Assembly: GCA_009379955.1 (NCBI GenBank)
Contig: WHST01000034.1
Span: forward strand, 1-53,295
Direction: 5' to 3'
DNA: 53,295 nucleotides
Origin: Streptosporangiales bacterium
GTDB lineage: Bacteria > Actinomycetota > Actinomycetes > Streptosporangiales > WHST01
Both the position numbers and the translations under genes were made by a program. The notes under the pieces were generated by a model. That model was given only the letters and a program-made list of their open reading frames with translations. It searched no databases and was not told where the DNA came from. Positions 9,148 to 16,426 of the stretch are shown here, piece by piece (the stretch's first letter is position 1; each line of letters starts with the position of its first letter).

Positions 9148-9251
9148 CCGCTTCCTCGCTCGCCTCCGGCAGGTGCCGCGACAGTGCCCTGCCCGGTCAC
9201 CCGCGCATCGCGACCCCTACCTGCGGCTCGCTCGTCAGCTCCTGTGCTCAT
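9132..9251 (-). other. Spacer between the two permease genes that forms an in-frame bridging ORF
   Basis: The 100-bp gap is an open frame of 39 codons. It begins with an ATG overlapping the dppB stop (ATGA, 9248-9251) and ends with a TGA overlapping the ATG at 9135 of dppC. The predicted peptide is Arg/Gly/Ala rich with no recognisable domain. The DNA contains GAGCGAGGAAGCGG. A very similar arrangement and core sequence occurs in the ABC operon at 35471-35584. It may be a dispersed repeat that keeps translation coupled rather than a gene for a useful peptide. Confidence 0.35.
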
Positions 9252-10201
9252 CGCGCACCTCGCAGCCGCGGGTCGACGACGGTATAGAGCAGGTCGACGA
9301 CGAGGTTGACGACGAGGACGAAGCAGACGAGGAGCATCACCGCGCCCTGCACGACGAGCATGTCGCGCGCCGAGACTGCCTGCAGCAGGAGCCGGCCGAG
9401 GCCGGGCAGGGCGAACACGTTCTCCACCACGATCGCGCCGACCAGCAGCGTGGTGAGCTGCAGGCCGAGGACGGTGAGCACCGGGATCGCCGCGTTGCGC
9501 AGCCCGTGTCGCAGCAGCGCGCCTCCCGTCGTGCGACCGACGGCCCGCGCGGTGCGGATGAAGTCCTCGCGCATGATCTCGAGCACCGACGAGCGCACGT
9601 ACCTGCTGAGCACGGCGCCCTGCACGAGGGCGAGCGCGAGCGCCGGCAGCACCAGGTGGTGCAGCCAGTCGAGCGGGTCGGTGGTGAACTGCACGTACCC
9701 GTTGGCCGGGAACCACCGCAGCTTCACGGCGAACACGAACACGAGCAGGATGCCCGCCCAGAACGCCGGCACGGCCATGCCCGCCTGGCTCAGCGCGGAG
9801 AGGAGCGTGCCGCTGATCCTGCGGTGACCGAGCGCGGCGAGGGTGCCGAGCGGCACGGCCAGGACGAGCGCCAACAGCATGCCGAGGACGACGAGCGACA
9901 GCGTGACGCCGAGCCGTTCGGCGAGCTGGCCGCCGACGTCGGTGCGGGAGACGTACGACGTGCCGAAGTCGCCGAACGGCAGGCCGGTGACCCAGTCGAG
10001 GTACTGCACGAGGAACGGCCGATCCGTGCCGAGCTGGCTGCGCAGCTGCTCCACCGCCTCCGGCGTGGCGCGCAGCCCGAGCAGGATGCGCGCGGGATCT
10101 CCCGGCAGCACCGCGCACAGGGTGAACGTCGCGACGGAGGCGACCCACAGGCTCGCGACGAAGACGATCAGCCGCCGGACGGCCTGGAGCAGACCGGTCA
10201 T
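9248..10201 (-). CDS. Oligopeptide ABC transporter permease (DppB type)
   Basis: 317 residues from the ATG at 10201, which overlaps the stop of the binding-protein gene (ATGA, 10198-10201). The longer upstream frame is a shadow. The protein has an N-terminal helix (LLQAVRRLIVFVASLWVASVATF), then LPGDPARILLG and GTDRPFLVQYLDWV, both typical of DppB/OppB, five further helices and an EAA loop (ARAVGRTTGGALLRHGLRNA). It forms a heterodimeric channel with the DppC-type protein. Confidence 0.92.
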   Translation of the reverse strand: MTGLLQAVRRLIVFVASLWVASVATFTLCAVLPGDPARILLGLRATPEAVEQLRSQLGTDRPFLVQYLDWVTGLPFGDFGTSYVSRTDVGGQLAERLGVTLSLVVLGMLLALVLAVPLGTLAALGHRRISGTLLSALSQAGMAVPAFWAGILLVFVFAVKLRWFPANGYVQFTTDPLDWLHHLVLPALALALVQGAVLSRYVRSSVLEIMREDFIRTARAVGRTTGGALLRHGLRNAAIPVLTVLGLQLTTLLVGAIVVENVFALPGLGRLLLQAVSARDMLVVQGAVMLLVCFVLVVNLVVDLLYTVVDPRLRGAR

Positions 10202-11739
10202 ACCTTCTTCAGCTTCGCGACCTCGAAGGACAACGACACGGCGTTGCGCGGGTAACCCGTGACGCCCTTCTTGGCGACGATGAGGTTGGGCAGCAGGAAC
10301 AGCCACCCGCTCGCGGCGTCGGTAGAGATCCGCTCCGCCACCCGGCGCATGTACGTCACCTGCTGCTCGGGCGTGCCACGGTCGGCAGCGGCGAGCCAGG
10401 AGCGCACCCGGGCGTCGTCGTAACGCCAGTAGTAGTCGGCATTGCCGTACTGCACGATGTCGCGCGGCTCGACGTGGGAGACGATCGAGAGGTCGTAGTC
10501 GGCCTGGGTGAACACGACGTCGATCCAGCGGGCGGGGAACTCCAGCTCGCTGACGTCGCACTCGATGCCGACCTTCTTCAGCTGCGCAGCGATGAACTGC
10601 CCGGACGCGGTCGCGTAGGGCAGGGTCGGCAGCTTCATCGTCAGCTTCAGGTTCTCCTGCCCGGCCTCCTTCAGCAGCCGCCTGGCCTTCGCCGGGTCGT
10701 ACGGGTGGGTGTCCGCGAGGTCCTCGTACCACGGGTCGGTGGGCGGCACCATGCTGCCGAGCAGCTTGCCGTGGCCCGCCCACACGGTCTTCACCAGCGC
10801 CTCACGGTCGATCGCGTGGGTGATGGCGCGGCGCACGCGCTCGTCCTTCAGCGGACCTCGCGAGTCGTTCATGCCGAGGACGACCTCGCCGTTGGTCGTG
10901 CCCTCGGTGACGGTGAACCGCGACGTGTCGTCGAACTGCTTCAGCGTCTGGGGCGCCTGCACGTTGCTGATGATGTCGAGGTCGTCGGCGAGCATCGCGT
11001 TGTTCATCGCGTTCGGGTCGTCGAAGTAGCGGAAGACCACGGTGGCGACGGATGGCTTGTCGCCCCAGTACTTCTCGTTGCGCTGCAACGTAATGCTCGT
11101 GCCCCGGCTCCAGCGCTGCATGGTGTACGGACCGGTGCCGACCGGCTTCGTGGCGAGGTCGCCGACCGCGTCCTCGTCGAGGATCGCGCCGGTCGAGCTC
11201 GTCATGTCGTAGAGCCACGCGTTGCTCGGCCGACTCAGCGTGACCACGACCTGGTCGTCACCCTTCGCCTCGACCGACTCGACCGGCGCCATCTGGGCCT
11301 TGAACGGGTGCTTGGAGTCCTTCGCGCGTACCCGGTCGAGGCTGAACACGACGTCGTCGGGCGTCAGCTCCTTGCCGTTGCCGAACGTCACGCCCGAGTG
11401 CAGCGTGAACGTGTAGGTCTTCCGGTCCTTCGAGAGGTCGTACCTCTCCGCCAGCAACGGGACGACCTTGCCGGTCTCGTCGACCTTCACGAGCGTCTCG
11501 TAGACGTTGTAGAGCAGCACCTGCGGGATCGCCGCCACCGACGTGGTGGTGAGGTCGAGTGTCGAGGGCTCCGCGGTGGCGCCGATCGTCACCGTCGAGT
11601 CGGCGGCGGTGTCGTCGCCCGACCCGCCACAGGCCGCCGTCGCGGCGAGGGTCACGCCGGTGAGGGCGAGTGCCACTCTGCGCCGCAGGAGGCCGTGGGT
11701 ACCCGGGTCCCGCCGAGTCCGGCCGCGTCGCACCTGCAC
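10198..11739 (-). CDS. Peptide-binding lipoprotein, SBP family 5
   Basis: 513 residues from GTG 11739, preceded by GGGAGG four bases upstream. The N-terminus is Arg-rich with a signal peptide ending ATAACGG, a plausible lipobox. The mature protein begins with the family-5 pattern (VTIGATAEPSTLDL) and contains the YERLV-type segment (YNVYETLVKV), LTPDDVVFSLDRV, NEKYWG and YDPAKARRLLKEAG. These are regular DppA/OppA landmarks. It captures peptides outside the membrane and hands them to the permeases encoded just downstream. The gene follows the P1 peptidase gene after 19 bp. Confidence 0.92.
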   Translation of the reverse strand: MQVRRGRTRRDPGTHGLLRRRVALALTGVTLAATAACGGSGDDTAADSTVTIGATAEPSTLDLTTTSVAAIPQVLLYNVYETLVKVDETGKVVPLLAERYDLSKDRKTYTFTLHSGVTFGNGKELTPDDVVFSLDRVRAKDSKHPFKAQMAPVESVEAKGDDQVVVTLSRPSNAWLYDMTSSTGAILDEDAVGDLATKPVGTGPYTMQRWSRGTSITLQRNEKYWGDKPSVATVVFRYFDDPNAMNNAMLADDLDIISNVQAPQTLKQFDDTSRFTVTEGTTNGEVVLGMNDSRGPLKDERVRRAITHAIDREALVKTVWAGHGKLLGSMVPPTDPWYEDLADTHPYDPAKARRLLKEAGQENLKLTMKLPTLPYATASGQFIAAQLKKVGIECDVSELEFPARWIDVVFTQADYDLSIVSHVEPRDIVQYGNADYYWRYDDARVRSWLAAADRGTPEQQVTYMRRVAERISTDAASGWLFLLPNLIVAKKGVTGYPRNAVSLSFEVAKLKKV

Positions 11740-11758
11740 TGGACCTCCCTGCGGGCCG

Positions 11759-12715
11759 TCAGAAGGCCGACGGGCAGATCTCGCGATAGGACCGCAGCCC
11801 GCCCACCGACGAAGCGGAGACTACCGCGTCGCGCACCGCGAAGCTGAACGCGTCGGCGGCGACGCGGAGCAGCCGGTCGTACGCTCGCACGTCGTCGATC
11901 CCGACGTCACAGGACGACAGCGCGAAGACCGTGTCGCCGTCGAACATCGTGTGTGCGGGACGGATCGCCCTGGCCAGCCCGTCCTGGGCGATGGCCGCGA
12001 CCTTCTGGCACTGCGCCTTGTCGAGCGTCGCGTCGGTGAGGACGACGCCGAGCGTGGTGTTGAGCGGACGGTCCTTCGGCTTCGGTAGCCGGTCGCGCTC
12101 CGCCGGGAGCGGCGTCGCCAGGGTGTGGTCGAGGTCGGCGTAGAGGCGCCCGGTCACGGGGTCGACGGCGGAGCCGACCGCGTTGACCACGGCCAGCGCC
12201 GCGACGGTGGCGCCCTCGGTGCGCAGGACGGCCCACCCGACGCCGCCCTTCAGGCCACCGACGGTCGCGCCGGCTCCGGCGCCGACCACGCCCCGTGCCG
12301 GCGGCCGGTCGGCCGTCACCGGTTCCGCGGCCTCGCAGGCCAGGCGGCCGAACTCGGCGTCGGGCCGGTGGCCGTGCTTCCCGAGGTCGAGGTCGAAGAT
12401 CACCGCGCCGGGCACGATGGGCACGACGAGCGACGGATCGGAACCCACCGGCCAGCCCCGGCCGCGCTCGGCGAGCCAGTGCATCGCCCCCGATGCAGCG
12501 TCGAGGCCGTACGCGCTGCCGCCGCTGAGCACCACGGCGTCGACGCGGTCGACGAGGTTGCGGGGTTCGAGCAGGTCGGTCTCGCGCGTGCCGGGAGCGC
12601 CACCGCGCTGGTCGACGCCGCCGACCGTGCCCGGCGGGCACAGGACCACCGTGGTGCCGGTGAGCCAGCCGTCGCCGATCCGATGGTGGTGGCCGACGGC
12701 GAACCGTCCGTTCAT
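11759..12715 (-). CDS. P1-family peptidase (DmpA / L-aminopeptidase-D-esterase type)
   Basis: 318 residues from the ATG that overlaps the M20 gene stop by one base (TGATG). The family S58 pattern is clear: VVLSGGSAYGLDAA (62-75), a GAGAGATVGGLKGG core, and LNTTLGVVLTDA. Asn219-Thr220-Thr221 of the last motif marks where members self-cleave into two chains and expose the catalytic N-terminal residue. Known members cut N-terminal residues from short peptides, including D-residue amides and esters. No signal peptide is seen, so it probably works on imported peptides in the cytoplasm. Confidence 0.88.
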   Translation of the reverse strand: MNGRFAVGHHHRIGDGWLTGTTVVLCPPGTVGGVDQRGGAPGTRETDLLEPRNLVDRVDAVVLSGGSAYGLDAASGAMHWLAERGRGWPVGSDPSLVVPIVPGAVIFDLDLGKHGHRPDAEFGRLACEAAEPVTADRPPARGVVGAGAGATVGGLKGGVGWAVLRTEGATVAALAVVNAVGSAVDPVTGRLYADLDHTLATPLPAERDRLPKPKDRPLNTTLGVVLTDATLDKAQCQKVAAIAQDGLARAIRPAHTMFDGDTVFALSSCDVGIDDVRAYDRLLRVAADAFSFAVRDAVVSASSVGGLRSYREICPSAF

Positions 12716-14088
12716 CAGGTCGCGCGACCGCCGTCGGCCCTGCGCTGCTTGCGCTTCGAGCCCTGCTGCGGCGCGGGCTGTTCCGGTGCGGGCTGCTCCG
12801 GCGGCGTCTGGTCGGGTCGCTCCCGGATCGCGTGCGGGTCGCCAAGGAAGTGGTGGGCCGCGCGGACGTACACCTCGGTCTTGCGCATGATGTCGTCGAC
12901 CTCGACGTGCTCGTCGGCCTGGTGGGCGATCCACTTGTCGCCGGGGCCGTAGACGACGACGGGGAGACCCGCGTCGCGCCACAGGATGGTGCCGTCGGTG
13001 GCGCCGGGCACGCCGCCGATCTGCGGATTGATGCCGGTGACGTCGCGGTGGCCGGCGAACACGGCCCGCACGACCGGGGAGTCCTCGGGAGTCTCGGTGG
13101 CCGGCCGGTCGTCGAGCACCGTGACACCGCCGCCGACCCAGCCGACGAACGCGTACTCCTCGACCGCGGACGCGATCTCGCCGATGAGCGTGGCGTGGTC
13201 GACACCGGGGATGGTGCGCACGTCGAGCGCCAGCACGCCGTCGGTCGGCGAGACGTTCATCTGGGCGAGGTCGCCACCGCCGATGACCGTGGGGGTGACG
13301 GTGACCGTGCCGAGGGTCGGGTGGCGACCGTGCCTGCGTCGCAGCTCGGCCTCGTGCGCGGCCGCCCAGACGAGCAGCCGGCCGAGGACGGGGATCGGGT
13401 TGGCGCCCTGGTCGGGCATCGCGCCGTGGGCCATCCGGCCGCGGATGTCGATCCGCAGCCTGATGCTGCCCCTGGAGGTGGTGCACAGCTCCTCTGCCTC
13501 GGGCTCGCCGACGATCGCGGCGTCGCAGTCGGCCGCGTGTCCCTGGGCGACGAAGTGCTTGACGCCCAGCATCATGCCCTCTTCGTCGCACAGCGCGGCC
13601 ACCTTGAGCCGGCCGGGGAACGGTCCGCCGCGCTCGATGGCGCGAGCGGCGTGCAGCATCGCGGCGAGTCCGGACTTCATGTCCGCGCTGCCGCGACCGT
13701 AGAGGCGGCCGTCACGCACCTCGGCGGAGAACGGCGGGACGGACCACGCGTCCTCGGGTGCCTCGCTGACGACGTCGGTGTGCCCCTCGAACAGCAGGGT
13801 GGGTCCCGGCGAGCCGCCGTCGATCACCGCGTGGACGTTGGGCCGGCCGGGCTCGATCTCCTCGATGACCGGTTGCCAGCCGAACTGCCGCATCGTCTCG
13901 GCGACGACCGCGGCCGCGGGTGCCTCGGAGCGCTTGCGGGCGGGGTCGTGCACGCTCGGCACCCGGACCAGGCGGCGGGTGAGCTCCACCACCTCGGCGA
14001 GGTCGACGCCAGGCCAGCCGCTCGACTGTGCGGCGGGCTCGTTCGCGGGGTCCTCCCCTTGACTGGCCACCAGGCGAGCGTAGATCAA
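12715..14088 (-). CDS. M20-family metallohydrolase (ArgE/DapE type)
   Basis: 457 residues. Metal-binding motifs are GHTDVV, GRGSADMKSG and CDEEGMM. The dimerisation domain follows with RGRMAHGAMPDQGANPI, and GGVPGATDG comes late. These fit acetylornithine deacetylase / succinyl-diaminopimelate desuccinylase and related peptidases. The last 35 residues are an unusual Pro/Gln-rich then basic tail (PAPEQPAPQQGSKRKQRR). The start is uncertain: neither the ATG at 14088 nor GTG 14070 has a clear ribosome site. Coupling to the P1 peptidase and peptide importer suggests a dipeptidase or deacylase of imported peptides. A DapE role is the alternative. Confidence 0.85.
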   Translation of the reverse strand: MIYARLVASQGEDPANEPAAQSSGWPGVDLAEVVELTRRLVRVPSVHDPARKRSEAPAAAVVAETMRQFGWQPVIEEIEPGRPNVHAVIDGGSPGPTLLFEGHTDVVSEAPEDAWSVPPFSAEVRDGRLYGRGSADMKSGLAAMLHAARAIERGGPFPGRLKVAALCDEEGMMLGVKHFVAQGHAADCDAAIVGEPEAEELCTTSRGSIRLRIDIRGRMAHGAMPDQGANPIPVLGRLLVWAAAHEAELRRRHGRHPTLGTVTVTPTVIGGGDLAQMNVSPTDGVLALDVRTIPGVDHATLIGEIASAVEEYAFVGWVGGGVTVLDDRPATETPEDSPVVRAVFAGHRDVTGINPQIGGVPGATDGTILWRDAGLPVVVYGPGDKWIAHQADEHVEVDDIMRKTEVYVRAAHHFLGDPHAIRERPDQTPPEQPAPEQPAPQQGSKRKQRRADGGRAT

Positions 14089-14200
14089 CGGAGGGTGTCG
14101 GTGACGCGCGGTTCCTACCGAAGTGTGGCGATCCGTGCGTCATCCTCACGTGGCGTAGGGCGGGAGAACGCCGCATGAGGGGGCCTGACGGTACCGCGGG

Positions 14201-14962
14201 TCAGACGCTCCGCAAGACGGCCACCACCTTGCCGAGCACGGTGGCCTGGTCGCCGGGGATGGGCTCGTACGCGGGGTTGTGCGGCATCAGCCACACGTGA
14301 CCGTCGCGCCGCTTGAGGGTCTTCACGGTCGCCTCGCCGTCGATCATCGCGGCGACGACGTCGCCGTTCTCGGCGTCTTCCTGCTGCCGGACGACGACCC
14401 AGTCGTCCTCGCAGATGGCAGCCTCGATCATCGAGTCACCGCGGACCTTGAGGAGGAACAGCGTGCCGTCGCCGACGACCTGGCGCGGTAGTGGGAAGAC
14501 CTCCTCGACCGACTGCTCGGCGAGGATGGGCCCGCCGGCCGCGATCCGGCCGACCACGGGCACGTAGGCCGCCTCGGGACGGCTCTCCCCGCTCTCGGTC
14601 TCGTCGTACGGTGACGCCGCGGGTGCCCGGCCACCGCCCGGCAGCCGCATCTCGACCGCCCGCGGCCGGTTGGCGTCGCGGCGCAGGTATCCCTTGGTCT
14701 GCAGCTGGCGCAGCTGGTGCGACACGCTCGACACCGACGTGAGGCCGACGGCCTCGCCGATCTCACGCATCGACGGCGGGTATCCCCGCTCCTGCACCGA
14801 GGCCCTGATCACCTCGAGCACGCGGTGCTGGCGCGGGGTGAGCCCGGAGGAGTCGGGCGGGCCGTCGGGCAGCTCGCGCACCTCGCCGCCGGACCCCGCT
14901 GTGCCGGACACTGCTCTGCCAGATGCCGTCTTGCCCGCTCCGGTCGCCTTGCCCTTGGTCAC
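14201..14962 (-). CDS. lexA: LexA, SOS repressor / self-cleaving peptidase
   Basis: 253 residues from GTG 14962, preceded by GAGGAGGAGCC; the frame runs on upstream but without a better start. A low-complexity N-terminal extension of about 40 residues precedes the winged-helix domain ([20 protein letters not shown], then [20 protein letters not shown]). The S24 domain has the scissile Ala142-Gly143 ([11 protein letters not shown]), nucleophile Ser177 (RGDSM) and Lys214 (ATVKTLKR). LexA blocks DNA-repair genes until RecA filaments trigger its cleavage. A near-consensus SOS box at 15015-15030 lies 53 bp upstream of the start, so the gene is probably self-regulated. It is divergent from the LysM gene. 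Confidence 0.97.
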   Translation of the reverse strand: MTKGKATGAGKTASGRAVSGTAGSGGEVRELPDGPPDSSGLTPRQHRVLEVIRASVQERGYPPSMREIGEAVGLTSVSSVSHQLRQLQTKGYLRRDANRPRAVEMRLPGGGRAPAASPYDETESGESRPEAAYVPVVGRIAAGGPILAEQSVEEVFPLPRQVVGDGTLFLLKVRGDSMIEAAICEDDWVVVRQQEDAENGDVVAAMIDGEATVKTLKRRDGHVWLMPHNPAYEPIPGDQATVLGKVVAVLRSV

Positions 14963-15014
14963 GGCTCCTCCTCGCTCTCGGTGATCGAAACAGTAGCCCT
15001 CGGCAGGCGACGCT

Positions 15015-15030
15015 TCAAACATTTGTTCGA
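15015..15030 (-). promoter_or_regulatory. SOS box (LexA operator) for lexA
   Basis: On the plus strand it reads TCAAACATTTGTTCGA, one mismatch from the actinobacterial TCGAAC-N4-GTTCGA operator. It lies 53 bp upstream of the lexA start. Confidence 0.8.
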
Positions 15031-15083
15031 TGGTGTGTCGCAATTGTCGGCGGCACCTGATACAACATCGTACGTACGTTCGA

Positions 15084-15099
15084 TCGAACGCGTGTTCGC
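15084..15099 (+). promoter_or_regulatory. SOS box (LexA operator) for the LysM gene
   Basis: TCGAACGCGTGTTCGC differs from TCGAAC-N4-GTTCGA only in the last base. It lies 47 bp upstream of the LysM gene ATG. Extra half-sites (CGTTCGATCG at 15077-15086, ATCGAACAC at 15101-15109) flank it, so LexA may bind an extended region. Confidence 0.85.
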
Positions 15100-15146
15100 C
15101 ATCGAACACCAATAAAACGGACAGGCACGTGCGGGAGGAAACCAGC

Positions 15147-15551
15147 ATGAGCGTCGCCCTCGATGTCTCCCCGGTGGTCGACGGTGGTCGTGGTGACCGG
15201 CAGGCACGGCTGCGCGCGGTACCCGATCTGCCCGCCGGGCGGGCGTCCGGCCGCAGATGGCGGCTCACCCGGCGGGGCCGGGCGGTGGTGCTCGGCGTGC
15301 TCGTCGCGCTGCTCACCGCGGCGGTCGTCGGCCTGGGTGCCGCGCGATACGGCAACGCCGCACCCACGCCGGGCGCGGAGCGGGTCACGGTGACCGTCGG
15401 CGAGGGCGACACGCTCTGGTCCATCGCGGCCGCGGCCGCACCGCAGGCCGACCGCAGGGCCACGGTCGACCGGATCGTCGAGGTCAACGGGCTCGACGGC
15501 TCGCGCATCGAGCCCGGCCAGCGGCTCGTGGTGCCGGTCGACACGCCGTAG
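15147..15551 (+). CDS. LysM-domain membrane protein, probable SOS-controlled division regulator
   Basis: 134 residues from an ATG with GGGAGG upstream. A basic cytoplasmic N-terminus ([11 protein letters not shown]) leads to one TM helix at about 47-67 ([20 protein letters not shown]) and an outside LysM domain ([18 protein letters not shown] ... [20 protein letters not shown]). Position and make-up match M. tuberculosis Rv2719c and Bacillus YneA, LysM proteins next to lexA that are made in the SOS response and slow division. The same role is inferred here, supported by the SOS box upstream. Unlike Rv2719c, no separate hydrolase domain is visible. Confidence 0.85.
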   Translation: MSVALDVSPVVDGGRGDRQARLRAVPDLPAGRASGRRWRLTRRGRAVVLGVLVALLTAAVVGLGAARYGNAAPTPGAERVTVTVGEGDTLWSIAAAAAPQADRRATVDRIVEVNGLDGSRIEPGQRLVVPVDTP

Positions 15552-15667
15552 GTCGCCGATCGGTCGGAGCAAGACCCGGCTGACCTGGGCAAACGACGGC
15601 ACATCCGGGTGCCGGGTGAATCGACGAGTCCCCCGACTTGCATCCCTGCAGGGGAATGCCTACCGTA

Positions 15668-15683
15668 CCCCCATATGTTGTAG
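15668..15683 (-). promoter_or_regulatory. Candidate NrdR box upstream of nrdR-nrdJ
   Basis: Read on the minus strand it is CTACAACATATGGGGG. The core CAACATAT fits the NrdR-box core (CwAtATaT), but the outer arms match poorly. A second box at the usual spacing was not found. NrdR autoregulation with nrdJ is known in Streptomyces. Confidence 0.4.
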
Positions 15684-15698
15684 TTACACGGATGTAAG

Positions 15699-15783
15699 TT
15701 CTCCACAGGTTGTGTTCATCGGTCCACAGTTCCTCCACAGCTCTTCCACAGGAAGAGCACGGTGGTCCCCAGGATCGTCCACA
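15699..15783 (+). promoter_or_regulatory. Cluster of five DnaA-box-like sites ahead of nrdR
   Basis: TCCACA occurs five times, at 15702, 15723, 15734, 15745 and 15778, with start spacings 21, 11, 11 and 33, close to whole helical turns. As 9-mers, TTCTCCACA (15699), TCCTCCACA (15731) and TCGTCCACA (15775) fit the Streptomyces DnaA-box pattern; the other two have one mismatch each. All face the same way. DnaA control of ribonucleotide reductase genes is known in E. coli and Bacillus. Confidence 0.65.
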
Positions 15784-15802
15784 TGGAGGGGGTGTCGGGC
15801 TC

Positions 15803-16288
15803 GTGCACTGCCCGTTCTGCCATCACCCTGACACCCGCGTCATCGACAGTCGGGTCAACGACGACGGCACGCTGATCAGGCGCCGCCGGCAGTGTCCCGA
15901 GTGCGGTCGCCGCCTCACCACGACGGAGACCGTGACGCTGAACATCGTCAAGCGGTCGGGCGCCGCCGAGCCGTTCACCCGCGACAAGGTGATCTCGGGC
16001 GTGCGCAAGGCCTGCAAGGGGCGGCCGGTGGGCGTCGACGCGCTCGCGCGTCTGGCGCAGCAGGTGGAGGAGGACATCCGGGGGAGAGGTGCCGCCGAGA
16101 TCCCGAGTCACGAGGTCGGTCTCGCCGTCCTCGAGCCGTTGCGGGAGCTCGACGAGGTCGCCTATCTCAGGTTCGCGTCCGTCTATCGGGGATTCGAGTC
16201 GCTCGCCGACTTCGAGGCGGAGATCGCGGCGCTGCGGCAGGTGGCGGTAGACCGCGCCGAGCGCCTTCTGGTCGGCCAGGGGAGCTGA
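15803..16288 (+). CDS. nrdR: NrdR, ribonucleotide reductase repressor
   Basis: 161 residues from GTG 15803, with GGAGGGGG about 10 bp upstream. The Zn-ribbon has Cys3/Cys6 (HCPFC) and Cys31/Cys34 (CPECG). An ATP-cone domain follows (VVKRSG-type start, [19 protein letters not shown], then [27 protein letters not shown]). NrdR senses ATP/dATP and blocks nrd promoters when dNTPs are plentiful. It precedes its expected target nrdJ by 138 bp on the same strand, as in Streptomyces. Confidence 0.96.
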   Translation: MHCPFCHHPDTRVIDSRVNDDGTLIRRRRQCPECGRRLTTTETVTLNIVKRSGAAEPFTRDKVISGVRKACKGRPVGVDALARLAQQVEEDIRGRGAAEIPSHEVGLAVLEPLRELDEVAYLRFASVYRGFESLADFEAEIAALRQVAVDRAERLLVGQGS

Positions 16289-16426
16289 CCGCGCACGACC
16301 CAGCACACAGCAGGAACACGCATCACGTCCAACGCGCATCACGCGCCACATCAGCACCACCGGCCTCGCCAGGCACTGGCGGCGGGGAGCTGTCCGGGGG
16401 GACCAGTGACGGAGGAGGAAGATCGC

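Noticed and set aside
16289-16426. Cobalamin riboswitch ahead of nrdJ
   Set aside because: The spacer is too short for the full fold and shows no B12-box-like sequence.
16406-16426. GTG 16406 as the nrdJ start
   Set aside because: The ribosome site GGAGGAGGAAG lies inside this stretch, directly before ATG 16427.
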